Of a stretch of DNA of 64,000 nt, positions 8,861-19,137 are shown in pieces (position 1 is the first letter of the stretch; every line of letters starts with the position of its first letter). The notes under the pieces are model-generated. The model was given only the letters and a program-made list of their open reading frames with translations, did not search any database and was not told where the DNA came from. The translations under genes were made by a program, and so were the position numbers. Origin of the DNA: Bacillus pinisoli. GTDB taxonomy: Bacteria; Bacillota; Bacilli; Bacillales; SA4. The stretch is taken from the NCBI RefSeq assembly GCF_023036475.1, contig NZ_JAJQKI010000003.1:372001-436000 (forward strand). The letters are read 5' to 3'.

Positions 8861-10134
8861 ACCAGCTTCCCTCCGTCCACAACGACCTTACCAGACTTGA
8901 TCACAGTACTAACATGGTTTACTCCGTATTTATATTGAAGCACCATGTAATTCGGAACATCAAAAATCGTAATATCTGCTTTCTTCCCTTTTTCAATACT
9001 TCCAACTTCTTTGCCTCGGTTGATGGCATGTGCGGCGTTAATCGTTGCTGCCGTCAAAACCTCCGCAGGACTCATCCCCATTTTGACGCACCCTAAGTTC
9101 ATAATAAATGGCAAGGAAACGGTTGGTGAAGATCCGGGATTACAATCAGTAGAAAGAGCTACCGGTACACCAGCATCAATCATTTTTCTCCCATTAGCTG
9201 ATTCAGCCATTAAGAAAAAGGCGGTGCCCGGTAGTAATACAGCAATTACTCCCTTTTCAGCCATCAATGAAATTCCTTTGTCGGATGCTCGCAACAAATG
9301 ATCAGCGGAAATAGCTCCGATTTCCGCAGCTAGCTCTGCTCCTTCGTAAGGCTCTATTTCATCGGCATGAATTTTTGGAAAGAGTCCGTGCTTTAAGCCC
9401 GCTTCCAAAACGCGCTTTGACTGCTCCGGTGTAAACACACCACGTTCGCAGAAGACATCATTAAATTCAGCTAGCTTTCTACGGGCGATTTCAGGAATCA
9501 TTTCATCGACAACGATATCAACAAACTTATCTGGTTCCTCTTTATACTGCAGTGGCACAGCATGGGCTCCCATAAACGTATGAACAATATCAATTGGATG
9601 CTTTTCTCCCAACTCATTTGCCACTTCTAGTTGCTTCATTTCATGTTCAAGCGTCAATCCATACCCACTCTTTGCTTCTACTGTTGTAACACCGTGTAAT
9701 AAGAAGTTTTCAAGCCTTTCAAAGCTTTCCTTAAAAAGTTGTTCATGTGTTGCTGCTTGCGTGGCCCTCGTAGAAGCATGAATTCCTCCTCCACTGTTCA
9801 TAATCTCCATATACGATGCGCCTTGTAGTCTCATATCAAACTCGTTTTCTCTTGTACCACTATGCACCAAATGCGTATGTGGATCTACTAGACCTGGTGT
9901 GACGAGCTTGCCTGTTGCATGAATGATTTCTGCTTCATGCAGACGTCCTTTGTACGCTTGGATGACCTCCTCATCAGTTCCCACCATGGAAATGAGTCCA
10001 TCCTCAAGCCAAACACTACCGTTTTCAATAATGTTGAGATTCCCCATCTGCTTTCCTGTAAGGGGCTGATCCGAACTTCCTCTTAAAGTAACTAGTTGGC
10101 TAGCGTTTCGTATTAAAATCGGGGTTTGTTTCAT
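8833..10134 (-). CDS. hutI: Imidazolonepropionase
   Basis: A 433-residue amidohydrolase that opens 4-imidazolone-5-propionate to N-formimidoyl-glutamate. The metal-binding motif DPHTHLVHSG (His86, His88) follows the N-terminal beta domain, and KIHADE and STDCNPG carry later ligands. The start has GGAAGG about 9 bases upstream. It is placed between hutU and hutG, in pathway order. Length is close to the B. subtilis enzyme (421), with a slightly longer C-terminus that overlaps hutG. Confidence 0.95.
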   Translation of the reverse strand: MKQTPILIRNASQLVTLRGSSDQPLTGKQMGNLNIIENGSVWLEDGLISMVGTDEEVIQAYKGRLHEAEIIHATGKLVTPGLVDPHTHLVHSGTRENEFDMRLQGASYMEIMNSGGGIHASTRATQAATHEQLFKESFERLENFLLHGVTTVEAKSGYGLTLEHEMKQLEVANELGEKHPIDIVHTFMGAHAVPLQYKEEPDKFVDIVVDEMIPEIARRKLAEFNDVFCERGVFTPEQSKRVLEAGLKHGLFPKIHADEIEPYEGAELAAEIGAISADHLLRASDKGISLMAEKGVIAVLLPGTAFFLMAESANGRKMIDAGVPVALSTDCNPGSSPTVSLPFIMNLGCVKMGMSPAEVLTAATINAAHAINRGKEVGSIEKGKKADITIFDVPNYMVLQYKYGVNHVSTVIKSGKVVVDGGKLVWHNTHIHN

Positions 10135-10215
10135 TGATACACTTCCTTTCCTTTCTTAGCATGAATCAATAAACACTAGAAAAAAATTTTTATAGTGTCC
10201 CAGAAACAACAATTA

Positions 10216-11889
10216 TTACTCCTTCATCATCGGAACTTGAATACCATGCTTTTTCGCCGATTCTCTTGCCAAGTCATAGCCTGCATCGACATGACGAACA
10301 ACACCCATTCCAGGATCAGTTGTTAGCACACGCTCTAATCGTTTCTCCGCTTCTTTCGTTCCGTCCGCGACAATTACCATACCTGCATGTAAAGAATACC
10401 CCATGCCTACACCACCACCGTGGTGGACAGAGACCCAGCTCGCCCCACCGACACTATTAATCAAGGCATTTAAAATTGGCCAGTCTGATACAGCATCACT
10501 TCCGTCCTTCATCGCCTCTGTTTCACGGTTTGGTGAAGCAACTGATCCAGAATCCAAATGGTCTCTACCGATCACAATAGGTGCTTTCAATTCCCCGCTC
10601 GCAACCATGTCATTAATGATTTTTCCAAAGCGGGCACGTTCTCCATATCCTAACCAGCAAATACGAGCAGGTAATCCTTGAAACTGAATTCGTTCACGCG
10701 CCATCTTAATCCAGTTACATAGATGGGTATTATAGCTAAACTCTCTTAAAATGACTTCATCTGTTTTATAAATATCTTCAGGATCACCTGATAAAGCTAC
10801 CCAGCGAAATGGACCTTTCCCCTCACAGAACTGTGGGCGGATAAAGGCAGGAACAAAGCCAGGAAAGTTAAATGCATTTTCGACACCTTCATCCTTTGCC
10901 ACTTGACGAATGTTATTTCCGTAATCAAAGGTAATGGCACCAAGTTCTTGCATTTTTAACATTGCTCTAACATGCTCAGCAATGCTTGCCTTTGATTTAG
11001 CCTCATACGCCTTTGGATCTCTTTGTCTAAGTTCAGCTGCTTCATCCAGTGTAAACCCGACTGGAATATATCCGTTTAACGGATCATGAGAGGATGTTTG
11101 ATCTGTTAGTACATCCGGAATAAATCCTTTTGCAATCATATTGTTTAGCACTTCCGGGGCATTGCCTAGTAAACCAATTGAAATACCTTTCCCGTCTCTT
11201 TTCGCTTCTAGAGCCAACCTAATTGCTTCATCAAGATTATCTGTTTTGATATCAAGGTATTTTGTATCAAGGCGTCTTTGAATTCTTGTCTCATCGATTT
11301 CGATGTTAATACTCACACCATTGTTTAGAGAAACCGCAAGTGGTTGAGCACCACCCATCCCACCAAGTCCGGCTGTAACTGTAATCGTTCCTTTTAAAGA
11401 TCCGTTAAAATGCTGCCTCGCACATTCTGCAAATGTTTCATACGTCCCCTGTACAATACCTTGTGTTCCAATATAGATCCAACTTCCGGCTGTCATTTGC
11501 CCGTACATCATTAAGCCTTTCTTATCCAGCTCATGAAAATGCTCCCAATTTGCCCAGGCAGGCACAAGATTCGAGTTTGCAATGAGAACCTTAGGTGCAT
11601 CTGTATGGCTTTTAAACACTGCAACTGGTTTCCCAGATTGAATAAGAAGTGTTTCATCATTTTCTAGTTTTTTTAATGTCTCGACAATGGCGTCAAAACA
11701 CTCCCAGTTCCGAGCCGCCTTTCCTATTCCACCGTAGACAACAAGATCTTCAGGCCGTTCAGCTACTTCCGTGTCTAAGTTGTTGAACAGCATGCGAAGT
11801 GCTGCTTCTTGGATCCAGCCCTTTGTGTGGAGCTCCGTTCCAGTATAATTTTGAATGACTCTTTTATTTGATTGATTAGTTGTCATCAT
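10216..11889 (-). CDS. hutU: Urocanate hydratase
   Basis: A 557-residue urocanase that uses tightly bound NAD+ to hydrate urocanate to imidazolonepropionate. The motifs [14 protein letters not shown] (NAD-binding region), [12 protein letters not shown] (with the family SHDP) and [13 protein letters not shown] are intact. Two adjacent ATGs begin the frame (11889 and 11886); AGGTGA lies just upstream, and spacing slightly favours the second. It is the first gene of the minus-strand hut group. The terminator of the upstream regulator separates it from that gene, so it probably has its own promoter. In B. subtilis this gene would follow hutH. Confidence 0.96.
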   Translation of the reverse strand: MMTTNQSNKRVIQNYTGTELHTKGWIQEAALRMLFNNLDTEVAERPEDLVVYGGIGKAARNWECFDAIVETLKKLENDETLLIQSGKPVAVFKSHTDAPKVLIANSNLVPAWANWEHFHELDKKGLMMYGQMTAGSWIYIGTQGIVQGTYETFAECARQHFNGSLKGTITVTAGLGGMGGAQPLAVSLNNGVSINIEIDETRIQRRLDTKYLDIKTDNLDEAIRLALEAKRDGKGISIGLLGNAPEVLNNMIAKGFIPDVLTDQTSSHDPLNGYIPVGFTLDEAAELRQRDPKAYEAKSKASIAEHVRAMLKMQELGAITFDYGNNIRQVAKDEGVENAFNFPGFVPAFIRPQFCEGKGPFRWVALSGDPEDIYKTDEVILREFSYNTHLCNWIKMARERIQFQGLPARICWLGYGERARFGKIINDMVASGELKAPIVIGRDHLDSGSVASPNRETEAMKDGSDAVSDWPILNALINSVGGASWVSVHHGGGVGMGYSLHAGMVIVADGTKEAEKRLERVLTTDPGMGVVRHVDAGYDLARESAKKHGIQVPMMKE

Positions 11890-11979
11890 GTCACCTGCTT
11901 TTCCATATTTTTCTTATGTCTTATTTTTATTCTAGAAAAACGGAAGACTGAAAAACAGATAACATTCTTTCTAATTATT

Positions 11980-12022
11980 CTAAAAATTAAAGGTGAGAAG
12001 GATCCATTCACCTCTCACCTTA
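11980..12022 (-). terminator. Terminator after the AraC-type regulator
   Basis: Reading on the minus strand, AGGTGAG pairs with CTCACCT around a 16-base loop, followed by TTTAATTTTT. It separates the regulator from hutU. Confidence 0.7.
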
Positions 12023-12046
12023 CCTAATAATGTTAATTTTTTTAGT

Positions 12047-13537
12047 TTATAGTAATTTTTTTTGATTTCTGTAATTCCTTGGTGGTAATCCAGTCTTTTC
12101 TTTAAAAATTCGACTAAAATAATTTGCACTATAAAAGCCGGTTTTTCCTGCCACGTCCTTTATAGAAAGCTTTGTTTCAATTAACAAACGTTTAGCCTCC
12201 TTTATTCTAAATGCGGTCAACGTCTCCCTAAAAGAGCTACCTTGTCTCTTAGTAAACAATGTACTTAGATAAGCAGGACTTCTTTCTACATGTGCAGCAA
12301 CATCCTCCAATTTTAGATCTTGGTTGCTAAAATGATTCTCCATAAAATGAAGAGCTTGCTCAATGATGTCAATCCTGGAAGAGTGAGCATTCTTCACTGC
12401 TAAATCAAGTACATCATAAATAAACAATAAAAACTCTTGTACAATTCGGTATAGTATTGGACTATATAAAATAATGTCAAACACGTTGTGATATTTGGTA
12501 GTAATTGAATTCTCCACAAGTCCGTGAGATTTCATAAAACGACTGACTTGTGCCAATATACTCGTCAGCCTGATTCGTAGTAATCCCGGTTCTGGATAGG
12601 GCTCTTGTTTAATTAAAAACTCATGATACATCCAATCTTTTATTTGATCCCTTTTCTCACCGTGCAGCATATCAACCCACAGTCTTTGGTCTGCAGGCGT
12701 CAAAAATGGTTCTTTTATCAACCAATTTACCTTATGATTTAAATAAAATAACCTGCGAGTGCCTTGATAAAAACGGATCTCAAGTGCTTGACGTGCGTGC
12801 AAATATTTTTCATGTAACGAGAGTCCAGCCTGGTCAGAATCATAAATAACGAGAGATAAGGAGTCAGAGTACGCTTTCTCCCATTCTCGCAGAAATTGAT
12901 TGCCAATATTCGTTAACATGCTCTTTGATTGTTTTTTGGTAAATGAAAAAATACAGACGATCATATCACTTAATGGTAATATGACCGGTTGATTTACAAA
13001 TGGATAATCAGAGATAAAAGATTGAAGACTATTTTGCTTTTTTCCATTTTCAAGCTGAATGAGCATTAACTGATAGTCCCCAATTGAACTCTCTTGGGAA
13101 TGAAAAATAGAGTGATAGGATAGAGTTGGGCGTTTGTTCTGTAAGGCGGTATCTGTATCTATTCGCCCGCTAGAAGACGTACTGCAGCTAGATAAAACTC
13201 GTTTTATCGTATCAGGCGATAATGGCTTTACCCAAAGGTCAACAGCCTTTAATTGAATAGCTTCGTAAGCCCTTTCAAATGTAGCTTCCGCGGTCATCGC
13301 TACTACCTTAATCCTATAACGATTCACTAGCTCTTTAACATAGGCCCACTGTTGTGGCTCAATCATATCAAGCTCAATGCAAACCACTTCTGGAACCTCG
13401 GACTCTATTAATTGAACTACCTCTGATAATGCCCCAGAGAGAAGAACACTCGTAAAGGGAATAGCATAAGAATTGACCAACCAGTTAATACCTGTCCGCT
13501 CATTTAAATCTCGATCTGCGATTAGAAGTTTTACCAT
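12047..13537 (-). CDS. YesN-like response regulator with AraC-type DNA-binding domain, probable hut regulator
   Basis: A 496-residue protein in three parts. An N-terminal receiver-like domain keeps an acidic residue (Asp9), the likely phosphoacceptor Asp57 (IELDMIEP) and Lys104 (VKPLSPD). A middle region of about 250 residues is unassigned. A C-terminal AraC/XylS domain (about 395-490) has two helix-turn-helix units, ending FYSANYFSRIFKEKTGLPP. The receiver's usual DxxMP pattern is altered. No sensor kinase gene is adjacent, so it may sense a ligand or partner by other means. It lies immediately upstream of hutU in the same direction; I infer that it activates hutUIG and the YjiH gene. The start has GGAG about 9 bases upstream. 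Confidence 0.8.
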   Translation of the reverse strand: MVKLLIADRDLNERTGINWLVNSYAIPFTSVLLSGALSEVVQLIESEVPEVVCIELDMIEPQQWAYVKELVNRYRIKVVAMTAEATFERAYEAIQLKAVDLWVKPLSPDTIKRVLSSCSTSSSGRIDTDTALQNKRPTLSYHSIFHSQESSIGDYQLMLIQLENGKKQNSLQSFISDYPFVNQPVILPLSDMIVCIFSFTKKQSKSMLTNIGNQFLREWEKAYSDSLSLVIYDSDQAGLSLHEKYLHARQALEIRFYQGTRRLFYLNHKVNWLIKEPFLTPADQRLWVDMLHGEKRDQIKDWMYHEFLIKQEPYPEPGLLRIRLTSILAQVSRFMKSHGLVENSITTKYHNVFDIILYSPILYRIVQEFLLFIYDVLDLAVKNAHSSRIDIIEQALHFMENHFSNQDLKLEDVAAHVERSPAYLSTLFTKRQGSSFRETLTAFRIKEAKRLLIETKLSIKDVAGKTGFYSANYFSRIFKEKTGLPPRNYRNQKKLL

Positions 13538-13991
13538 TTTGAGGGCTCCTTTTTGGTGATCTATGTAAGTTTAAAAGTTTACGATAGTTTGAGAATTAGA
13601 AGGAGAGAGAATTTCCAATGACAAACGTTGAAATTTCGTTCGTTAGGTATAGCATTGGAAGTAAGGTATACAAAAAGTAATGAATAGTCACTGTAACTAA
13701 CCAAAGAAAAGTCTATAATGATATTTTAGCAAATTTCTAACTGAATAATGAAACGGATTAAGAGAAACCTACATATGTTTTTCAGCTGTTGGAATGAGTT
13801 CCTAATAAAGGACAAACAATTAAAACTAAAGATAGGAAAAGAACTCTAGCACAACGATTTGGGATTAAAGGGAATGAGTCTATGAAAAAGACATCATTAG
13901 TATGAATAGATCATTCTCCTACAGTTTTTTTAAAATTTAATATTAGTTCTATAGTAAAATGAAACAAATAGAAAAAATTGGGGGATCGAGG
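13538..13991. other. Intergenic stretch without a recognisable gene
   Basis: About 450 AT-rich bases between the divergent AraC-type regulator and the acetyltransferase. It must hold both promoters; I cannot assign them with confidence. A short frame ending near 13905 (with RTLAQRFGIKGNES) looks vaguely protein-like but lacks a start and ribosome site. Confidence 0.5.
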
Positions 13992-14543
13992 ATGTTCATA
14001 CATAAAATTGATGAGAGTGTTTCATTAAGATTGGTCGAAATACATGATGCTGAAAGAATCTTTGAACTAACAGACGAATCAAGAATTTATCTAAAAGAAT
14101 GGTTACCTTGGCTTGACTTCACCAAGAGTGTGGAAGATACAAAAGACTTTATCCGAGGCTGTTTAAAAGGTTATGCCGAAAATAAAAGTTTAAATACCGT
14201 TATTATACTCAATGAAGAGATTGTAGGAATAGCAGGATTCAACAGTATAAATTGGTCCAATAAGACGGCATATATTGGATATTGGCTAGGAGAAAAATTT
14301 CAAGGAAAAGGGATTGTAACCAAGGTTGCTGAAGCATTGACCAACTATGCTTTTAAACACCTTAAATTAAATAAGGTGGAAATAAGAGCTGCCGTGGAGA
14401 ATAAAAAAAGTAGAAGTGTTCCAGAAAGATTGGGGTTTATAAATGAAGGAACTATTAGACAAGCAGAGTGGTTATATGACCATTATGTTGACCATATCGT
14501 ATATGGAGTTTTAGTAAATGAATGGAGAGGTAGTCATTCTTAA
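13992..14543 (+). CDS. GNAT N-acetyltransferase, RimJ/RimL-YdaF type
   Basis: About 183 residues of the RimL-like GNAT family. The core LRLVEIHDAERIFELTDESR and LKEWLPWLD at the N-terminus match B. subtilis YdaF. The acetyl-CoA loop is GYWLGEKFQGKGIVTKV, and the usual NxxSxxVxExLGF is seen as NKKSRSVPERLGFI. The substrate is unknown; homologs act on ribosomal proteins or small amines. I prefer the ATG at 13992 because GGGGG lies 7 bases upstream; the in-frame ATG 11 codons earlier has none. It stands alone, closed by a strong terminator, and may be an accessory gene. Confidence 0.85.
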   Translation: MFIHKIDESVSLRLVEIHDAERIFELTDESRIYLKEWLPWLDFTKSVEDTKDFIRGCLKGYAENKSLNTVIILNEEIVGIAGFNSINWSNKTAYIGYWLGEKFQGKGIVTKVAEALTNYAFKHLKLNKVEIRAAVENKKSRSVPERLGFINEGTIRQAEWLYDHYVDHIVYGVLVNEWRGSHS

Positions 14544-14555
14544 CAATATATTAAT

Positions 14556-14588
14556 TGAAAAGCACCTGAATGAACAGGTGCTTCTTTT
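14556..14588 (+). terminator. Terminator after the acetyltransferase
   Basis: AAGCACCTG pairs with CAGGTGCTT and is followed by CTTTTC. Confidence 0.75.
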
Positions 14589-14692
14589 CGTGCTATTTCA
14601 CTGATAGAGATTGTGAGAATTAGTGTACTAATCTAATTATGAATTGGAATTCTCTATTCTAAAATTGAACCTTACTTGATGCCTCCCCTTTT

Positions 14693-15010
14693 TTAGGAAG
14701 GAATTTCTCGATCGCCTTCCCACTCTAACATTCCACCAACCATATTCACGCATTTATAGCCTTGATCTTGAAGGTAGTAGCAAACATTCTCACTACGACG
14801 ACCTGATCGGCAAATAAATATGTATTCTTTATCAGGGTCAAGTTCTGACATTCTCTCAGGAATTTGTCCCATTGGGATATGCTTAACACCAGGGATGACG
14901 CCTTGAGCCACCTCTTCATTTTCGCGTACATCGATTAATTCTACATTTTCACCTTTTGCTAGCTTTTCTTGAAGCTCTGACGTTGTGATGATTTTAATTT
15001 CTTGTTCCAT
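14693..15010 (-). CDS. ytwF: Rhodanese-like domain protein
   Basis: A single 105-residue rhodanese domain. The catalytic loop CRSGRR (Cys at about residue 75) and the N-terminal LIDVRENEE motif are intact, so sulfur-transferase activity is plausible. No signal peptide is present. It lies 65 bases downstream of leuS on the same strand, the same pairing as B. subtilis ytwF-leuS, which supports the symbol. The start has AGGAAGGTGA upstream. Confidence 0.85.
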   Translation of the reverse strand: MEQEIKIITTSELQEKLAKGENVELIDVRENEEVAQGVIPGVKHIPMGQIPERMSELDPDKEYIFICRSGRRSENVCYYLQDQGYKCVNMVGGMLEWEGDREIPS

Positions 15011-15075
15011 GTTGATTCACCTTCCTATCCTCAGTTAAAAGAGGCAGTTTACCTGCCTCTTTGTTAGGCTTTTTT

Positions 15076-17490
15076 CTAATTTGCAACAATGTTAACCAGT
15101 TTGCCTGGTACGACAACTACCTTACGAACCGTTTTACCTTCAATCTGCTCTTTTACACTGTCATCAGACATTGCAATACTTTCTAGCTCTTCTTTTGAAG
15201 CGGTTGTTGGTACAAGTAATTTAGCACGAAGCTTACCGTTTACTTGCACGACAATTTCTACTTCGTTTTCAACTAGCTTTGACTCATCAAATGTTGGCCA
15301 TGCTTCATACGTAACCGTACCTGAATGACCAAGCTTTTCCCAAAGCTCTTCCGCAAGATGTGGCGCAACTGGAGAAAGAAGCTTTACAAAGCCCTCCATA
15401 TATTCTCTAGGAAGTTCCGTTGCCTTATAGGCATCATTGATGAAGACCATCATCTGAGAAATCGCTGTGTTGAAACGAAGTCCTTCGTAATCCTCGGTCA
15501 CTTTCTTAACCGTTTGATGATATACCTTCTCTAAACCTTCAGCTGAGCTGTTTGTAATCTTAGGGTTCATTTCCCCATTTTCTTCAATGAACAGTCTCCA
15601 TACACGGTCAAGGAAACGTCGTGAGCCGTCAAGTCCATTTGTTGACCAAGCAATTGACGCTTCAAGAGGTCCCATGAACATTTCGTACAAACGAAGTGTA
15701 TCAGCACCATGACTCTTAATAATATCGTCAGGGTTTACCACATTCCCCTTTGATTTACTCATCTTTTCATTGTTTTCACCAAGAATCATTCCTTGGTTAA
15801 ATAGCTTTTGGAATGGCTCTTTTGTTGGAACAACTCCGATATCGTATAAAAACTTATGCCAGAAACGAGCGTATAGTAAGTGAAGTACTGCGTGTTCTGC
15901 TCCACCAATATAAATATCAACTGGTAACCATTCTTTTAGCTTTTCAGGATCAGCTAACTGTTCGCTATTATGTGGATCAATATAGCGTAAGAAGTACCAG
16001 CAGCTTCCGCCCCATTGTGGCATCGTATTTGTTTCACGACGACCTTTTTTACCTGTTACTGGATCGATAACATTTACCCAATCCTCGATAGCAGCAAGTG
16101 GGGATTCACCTGTACCAGAAGGACGAATCTCCTTTGTCTTTGGAAGAACTAATGGAAGCTCACTCTCAGGAACTGCTGTTGTCGTACCATCTTCCCAATG
16201 AATGATTGGGATCGGCTCACCCCAGTAACGCTGACGGCTAAATAACCAGTCACGAAGACGGTATGAAACCTTCTTTTCACCTTTATTGTTTTCCTCAAGC
16301 CACTTGATTGCTTGTGTAATTCCTTCTTCTTTATTTAAACCGTTTAAGAAGTCGGAGTTAACATGCTCACCATCACCAGTATAAGCCTCTTTTGTAACAT
16401 CTCCACCCGCTACAACTTCTTTAATCGGTAGATCAAATTTTTGAGCAAACTCAAAGTCTCTCTCATCATGTGCTGGAACGGCCATAATGGCACCTGTCCC
16501 ATAGCTCATTAATACATAATCTGCAATCCAGATTGGCATTTTTTCACCGTTTATGGGATTAATCGCATAAGCTCCTGTGAATACACCTGTTTTTTCTTTG
16601 GAAAGCTCTGTACGCTCTAGGTCACTCTTACTCTTCACCTTGTCCACATAAGCTTGAACTGCGTCTTTTTGCTCCGGTGTCGTGATTTTATCCACATACG
16701 GATGTTCTGGAGAAAGCACCGCGTAAGTAGCACCAAATAAAGTATCAGGACGAGTCGTAAAGACGGAGAATCCTTCTTCAAATCCGTCGATATCAAAGTT
16801 AACCGTAGCTCCTTCTGAACGGCCAATCCAGTTACGTTGCATATCCTTTAAGCTCTCAGGCCAATCTAATTCCTCAAGGTCTTCAAGTAGACGATCCGCA
16901 TATTCGGTAATTCTTAGAATCCATTGTCTCATTGGACGACGTTCTACTGGATGCCCTCCACGTTCACTTTTCCCATCAATAACCTCTTCATTTGCTAAAA
17001 CCGTTCCAAGTGCTGGACACCAGTTAACCGGCACTTCATCCACATAAGCAAGCCCTTTTTCAAAAAGCTTTAAGAAAATCCATTGTGTCCACTTATAATA
17101 ATTAGGATCTGTCGTATTCACTTCGCGGTCCCAGTCATAAGAGAAACCAAGTTCCTTAATTTGTCTACGGAACGTGTTAATATTTTGCTCCGTAAATTCC
17201 GCAGGATCATTACCAGTGTCTAATGCATACTGCTCAGCTGGTAGACCGAATGCATCCCATCCCATTGGGTGAAGGACATTATATCCTTGCATACGCTTCA
17301 TACGGGATACAATATCAGTCGCCGTATAACCCTCAGGATGCCCAACATGAAGACCCGCTCCTGAAGGATAAGGAAACATATCTAACGCATAAAACTTGGG
17401 ATTACCCTTTTCTTCTTTTGTTTTAAAAGTCTTATTGCTTTCCCAATAGTGCTGCCACTTTTTTTCAATTTCTTGGTGATTAAAAGCCAT
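15076..17490 (-). CDS. leuS: Leucyl-tRNA synthetase
   Basis: A class I synthetase of 804 residues. HVGHP (residues 48-52) is the HIGH signature and EKMSKSKGN is the KMSKS loop. The CP1 editing domain lies between them, with TTRPDTLFG and the editing Asp in [16 protein letters not shown]. The ATG at 17488-17490 is used: it is preceded by AGGAGG and gives the family N-terminus [12 protein letters not shown]. An upstream extension would run back into the T-box leader. The gene is controlled by a tRNA-Leu T-box about 70 bases upstream. Confidence 0.98.
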   Translation of the reverse strand: MAFNHQEIEKKWQHYWESNKTFKTKEEKGNPKFYALDMFPYPSGAGLHVGHPEGYTATDIVSRMKRMQGYNVLHPMGWDAFGLPAEQYALDTGNDPAEFTEQNINTFRRQIKELGFSYDWDREVNTTDPNYYKWTQWIFLKLFEKGLAYVDEVPVNWCPALGTVLANEEVIDGKSERGGHPVERRPMRQWILRITEYADRLLEDLEELDWPESLKDMQRNWIGRSEGATVNFDIDGFEEGFSVFTTRPDTLFGATYAVLSPEHPYVDKITTPEQKDAVQAYVDKVKSKSDLERTELSKEKTGVFTGAYAINPINGEKMPIWIADYVLMSYGTGAIMAVPAHDERDFEFAQKFDLPIKEVVAGGDVTKEAYTGDGEHVNSDFLNGLNKEEGITQAIKWLEENNKGEKKVSYRLRDWLFSRQRYWGEPIPIIHWEDGTTTAVPESELPLVLPKTKEIRPSGTGESPLAAIEDWVNVIDPVTGKKGRRETNTMPQWGGSCWYFLRYIDPHNSEQLADPEKLKEWLPVDIYIGGAEHAVLHLLYARFWHKFLYDIGVVPTKEPFQKLFNQGMILGENNEKMSKSKGNVVNPDDIIKSHGADTLRLYEMFMGPLEASIAWSTNGLDGSRRFLDRVWRLFIEENGEMNPKITNSSAEGLEKVYHQTVKKVTEDYEGLRFNTAISQMMVFINDAYKATELPREYMEGFVKLLSPVAPHLAEELWEKLGHSGTVTYEAWPTFDESKLVENEVEIVVQVNGKLRAKLLVPTTASKEELESIAMSDDSVKEQIEGKTVRKVVVVPGKLVNIVAN

Positions 17491-17562
17491 AAAAGTTCCT
17501 CCTTGTTTCTTCACCTTAGCATTTGGTTTAATTATCCATTTCATACAGTGGAAGGACAAAAT

Positions 17563-17815
17563 AAAAAACCCCGCCCCTAAAATAGGGACGAGATTTATAT
17601 AACCCGCGGTACCACCCAAATTAATGCTTACTAAGCATTCACTTGAATCCTTAACGCGGATGAGTCGTCAATAATTAGTGTGTTCAGTTAGAACAGTTCA
17701 CCATTGAAACTTGAAGGCGAGTTCATGATAGTCATGGGATTGACTTGCACCGACCGTCAACTCTCTAGACCAACTTCTATCACTACTATTCCTTCGCACT
17801 GTTTATTTTCGTGTA
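17563..17815 (-). promoter_or_regulatory. T-box leader of leuS
   Basis: On the minus strand the conserved T-box core GGGTGGTACCGCGGG is present near 17606-17621. It is followed by a terminator stem (CCCTATTTTAGGG, then G-rich sequence and T6). Upstream lies a stem I region of about 180 bases. A CUC triplet in GAACTCGCC (17719-17721) is the likely specifier, a leucine codon. The element senses uncharged tRNA-Leu and allows read-through. Confidence 0.93.
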
Positions 17816-17883
17816 AGGTTTTGTAATGTATTTTAAAGAAAAAACTTCCAAACATCAAGTGTTTCTTTAAAACAATTAAATAA

Positions 17884-19071
17884 TTAGGCTGTAAGCTCCG
17901 TATTAACTTGTTCTTTTTTAATGGCACGATCATAGAACATCGTTGTGAAAATCGCCATAAATAAGAGGCCAATCAGTAAAACAAATAATGCATTTATGTT
18001 ATATACATCTACCATAAACCCGCCTAATACTGGTCCTAGCATCCTTCCACCTGTTGCTGTACTGTTAACGACACCCTGATAAAAGCCTTCTCTGCCTTTT
18101 GGTGCAAGTTCATTAGCAACAGTCGGAACTGCCGGCCATACAAACATTTCACCAATGGTAAGAATAATCATTGCAACGAGGAAGCCTGTAAACTGTCCTG
18201 CATTCGCCACAACAACAAAGGAAACCATGTAAATGATAATCCCGATAATAATTTGAGCTTTCAAAGTCTTAGCTACATAACGAATGGCAGTCGATATAAG
18301 TGGCTGCGCCAATACTATCATTGCTCCATTAACCGTCCATAAAAAGCTGTATTGATTGATGGAAATATCAAGCGATTGAGTATACGAGGAGATACTTGTT
18401 TGCCACTGAACGTGAGCCACCCAGCAAAGCAAGAAACCTGCACATAAAACGAGTAAACTCGTAAACTTAGCTTTATTTTTAATTCCTTTATCAGCTTGTA
18501 GGAGACCTTTTTGTTCTCCTGCATCCACTTTAATGCGATGATACGTCGTTAATGCTAATAAGAAGAACACACCATACATCAGAGCATTCGCCAAAAAGGT
18601 TAAGGGAAAAGAAATCGAAGCCACTAATCCACCTAAGGCCGCCCCTGCAGCGACCCCCACATTTTGAGCAACATACATATAATTAAACGGTTTTCGTCCA
18701 CCTTCTGGCCAAACCGAACCCGCCATGGCATACATTGAAGGAAAGACCATTCCTGAACCAAATCCAATTAAGGTTAAAAACAACACATACCATGGCCAGC
18801 TATGATTCAAAGCAAGACCAAGTCCCGCTGCCATCGTCATACTGACACCGATTAAAATAGAGCGATAACCACCAAATCGGTCAAACAAAAGACCTCCGAT
18901 TAAATTACCTAACACACCAGAAGCCGAATTAAGCATTAACACAACTCCCGCCATGGTAAGCGATTTTCCCAACACATCATGAATATAAATTGTATTCAAC
19001 GGCCATAAAAAAGAAGCCCCTACCACGTTTATAACCATTCCTATTAACAAAAGCCTCAACTGCTTTGGCAT
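17884..19071 (-). CDS. yttB: MFS efflux transporter
   Basis: About 395 residues with 12 predicted membrane segments. The MFS motif A between segments 2 and 3 is seen as GGLLFDRFGGYRS. B. subtilis has the MFS exporter yttB beside leuS, which fits this position; the substrate is unknown. I use the ATG at 19069-19071, which has GGGGGA 5 bases upstream, rather than a start ten codons earlier. It lies 66 bases downstream of the NERD gene on the same strand and may share its transcript. Confidence 0.82.
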   Translation of the reverse strand: MPKQLRLLLIGMVINVVGASFLWPLNTIYIHDVLGKSLTMAGVVLMLNSASGVLGNLIGGLLFDRFGGYRSILIGVSMTMAAGLGLALNHSWPWYVLFLTLIGFGSGMVFPSMYAMAGSVWPEGGRKPFNYMYVAQNVGVAAGAALGGLVASISFPLTFLANALMYGVFFLLALTTYHRIKVDAGEQKGLLQADKGIKNKAKFTSLLVLCAGFLLCWVAHVQWQTSISSYTQSLDISINQYSFLWTVNGAMIVLAQPLISTAIRYVAKTLKAQIIIGIIIYMVSFVVVANAGQFTGFLVAMIILTIGEMFVWPAVPTVANELAPKGREGFYQGVVNSTATGGRMLGPVLGGFMVDVYNINALFVLLIGLLFMAIFTTMFYDRAIKKEQVNTELTA

Positions 19072-19137
19072 GGTACTCCCCCTAAAAATCATCTTCACCA
19101 TCGTTCATTGTAGTCGCTTTTGGGGTGGGTGGCAATA

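Noticed and set aside
13810..13905. Small gene or gene remnant ending near 13905
   Set aside because: A short frame looks protein-like but lacks start, ribosome site and known motif.
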